64,000 nt of DNA from Novosphingobium sp. GTDB taxonomy: Bacteria > Pseudomonadota > Alphaproteobacteria > Sphingomonadales > Sphingomonadaceae. Positions 63,811 through 64,000 of this stretch are shown piece after piece. Under the pieces are notes generated by a model, which was given only the letters and a program-made list of their open reading frames with translations, did not search any database and was not told the origin of the DNA. A program made the position numbers and the translations under genes. Position 1 is the stretch's first letter, and each line of letters begins with the position of its first letter. The DNA is taken from positions 2,046,001 through 2,110,000 of the forward strand of contig NZ_JBCNLP010000001.1 of the NCBI RefSeq assembly GCF_039595395.1, in the 5' to 3' direction.

Positions 63811-64000
63811 ATGAACCGAAGGGATTTTGTGATCGCGGGCAGCGTTGCCTCGCTGGCGGCGGGCGGCAGCGCCCCGGCAGCGGTGTCGCGGCGCGCGGCG
63901 GTCTCGGCGCTCAGGCGGCGGTTTCTATGACAAGACCACGGCGGCGACCGACCTTCCGCAGCGCTCCTTCCATGGTCAGTTGCTGGTCAATACGCGCCTG
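63811..64000 (+). pseudogene. Tat-exported protein, 5' part, apparently frameshifted (runs off the window)
   Basis: From ATG 63811, preceded by GGCTAGAGGC, the frame encodes a twin-arginine-like leader MNRRDFVIAGSVASLAAGG and stops at TGA 63928-63930. From about 63911 the frame shifted by one base continues to the window end as a protein-like sequence (GGGFYDKTTAATDLPQRSFH and on). A one-base insertion or sequencing error between about 63870 and 63915 would explain this. The family cannot be decided from the visible part; context suggests a secreted polysaccharide-acting enzyme under ROK control. Confidence 0.5.

Overview
The window reads as chromosome from a high-GC alphaproteobacterium of the Sphingomonadaceae, most likely Novosphingobium or a close relative. 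This placement is inferred from gene content: an aerobic (CobG/CobN-type) cobalamin pathway with BluB, large sphingomonad-style TonB-dependent receptors paired with FecI/FecR, Tat-exported plant-cell-wall enzymes and an Entner-Doudoroff-like L-fucose pathway. No rRNA, tRNA, CRISPR array or transposase gene was recognised.

Region by region: (i) 1-3.0 kb: the tail of an upstream gene, a hybrid histidine kinase, an RMD1/DUF155 membrane protein and the tRNA methyltransferase TrmO. (ii) 3.2-25.6 kb: a nearly complete late aerobic vitamin B12 island. One cobalamin riboswitch (+) precedes a Ni/Co transporter. A second (-) heads a long, tightly overlapping operon DUF1636-cobW-cobN-cobG-cobH-cobI-cobJ-[cobK inverted]-cobL-cobE-cobM-cobB-cobF. 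Divergent and flanking units carry cobO-cobQ, a phosphatase-cbiB-cobD(cobC)-bluB unit, and cobU-cobT-cobS. Uroporphyrinogen methyltransferase (CobA) and the CobS/CobT chelatase subunits are not here. (iii) 25.8-32.9 kb: a small surface-polysaccharide group: a flippase, two acyltransferase-3 proteins, a polymerase/ligase-like membrane protein and a GH5 glycosidase, with a composite hairpin repeat inside. (iv) 33-40 kb: a PAS-GGDEF-EAL protein, a TonB-dependent receptor with a clear terminator, PPK2 and a possible small stress-type gene.

(v) 40-55.6 kb: plant-polysaccharide and L-fucose use. It holds aldose 1-epimerase, a broken rhamnogalacturonan acetylesterase, a pectin methylesterase, a very large secreted LamG-containing protein of unknown activity, and a fucose regulon (GH95 alpha-L-fucosidase, L-fucose dehydrogenase, L-fuconate dehydratase, 2-keto-3-deoxy-L-fuconate dehydrogenase, FucP permease, IclR regulator). 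A zinc alcohol dehydrogenase in this regulon is reduced to a remnant. The chemistry follows as: fucosidase releases fucose, FucP imports it, and the dehydrogenase and dehydratase steps degrade it. Two hydrolytic steps are missing locally. (vi) 55.6-61.4 kb: a cell-surface signalling unit fecI-fecR-TonB receptor-phytase-like phosphatase, with overlapping genes. (vii) 61.4-64 kb: an RsbQ/KAI2-like hydrolase, a ROK-family regulator and a truncated, apparently frameshifted Tat-exported protein at the window edge.

The observations I rate highest are the inversion of cobK inside the cob operon, with its start codon overlapping that of cobL; the uncharacterised 1265-residue LamG protein; the doubly damaged acetylesterase; the frame-restored alcohol dehydrogenase remnant; and the receptor-phytase translational coupling.
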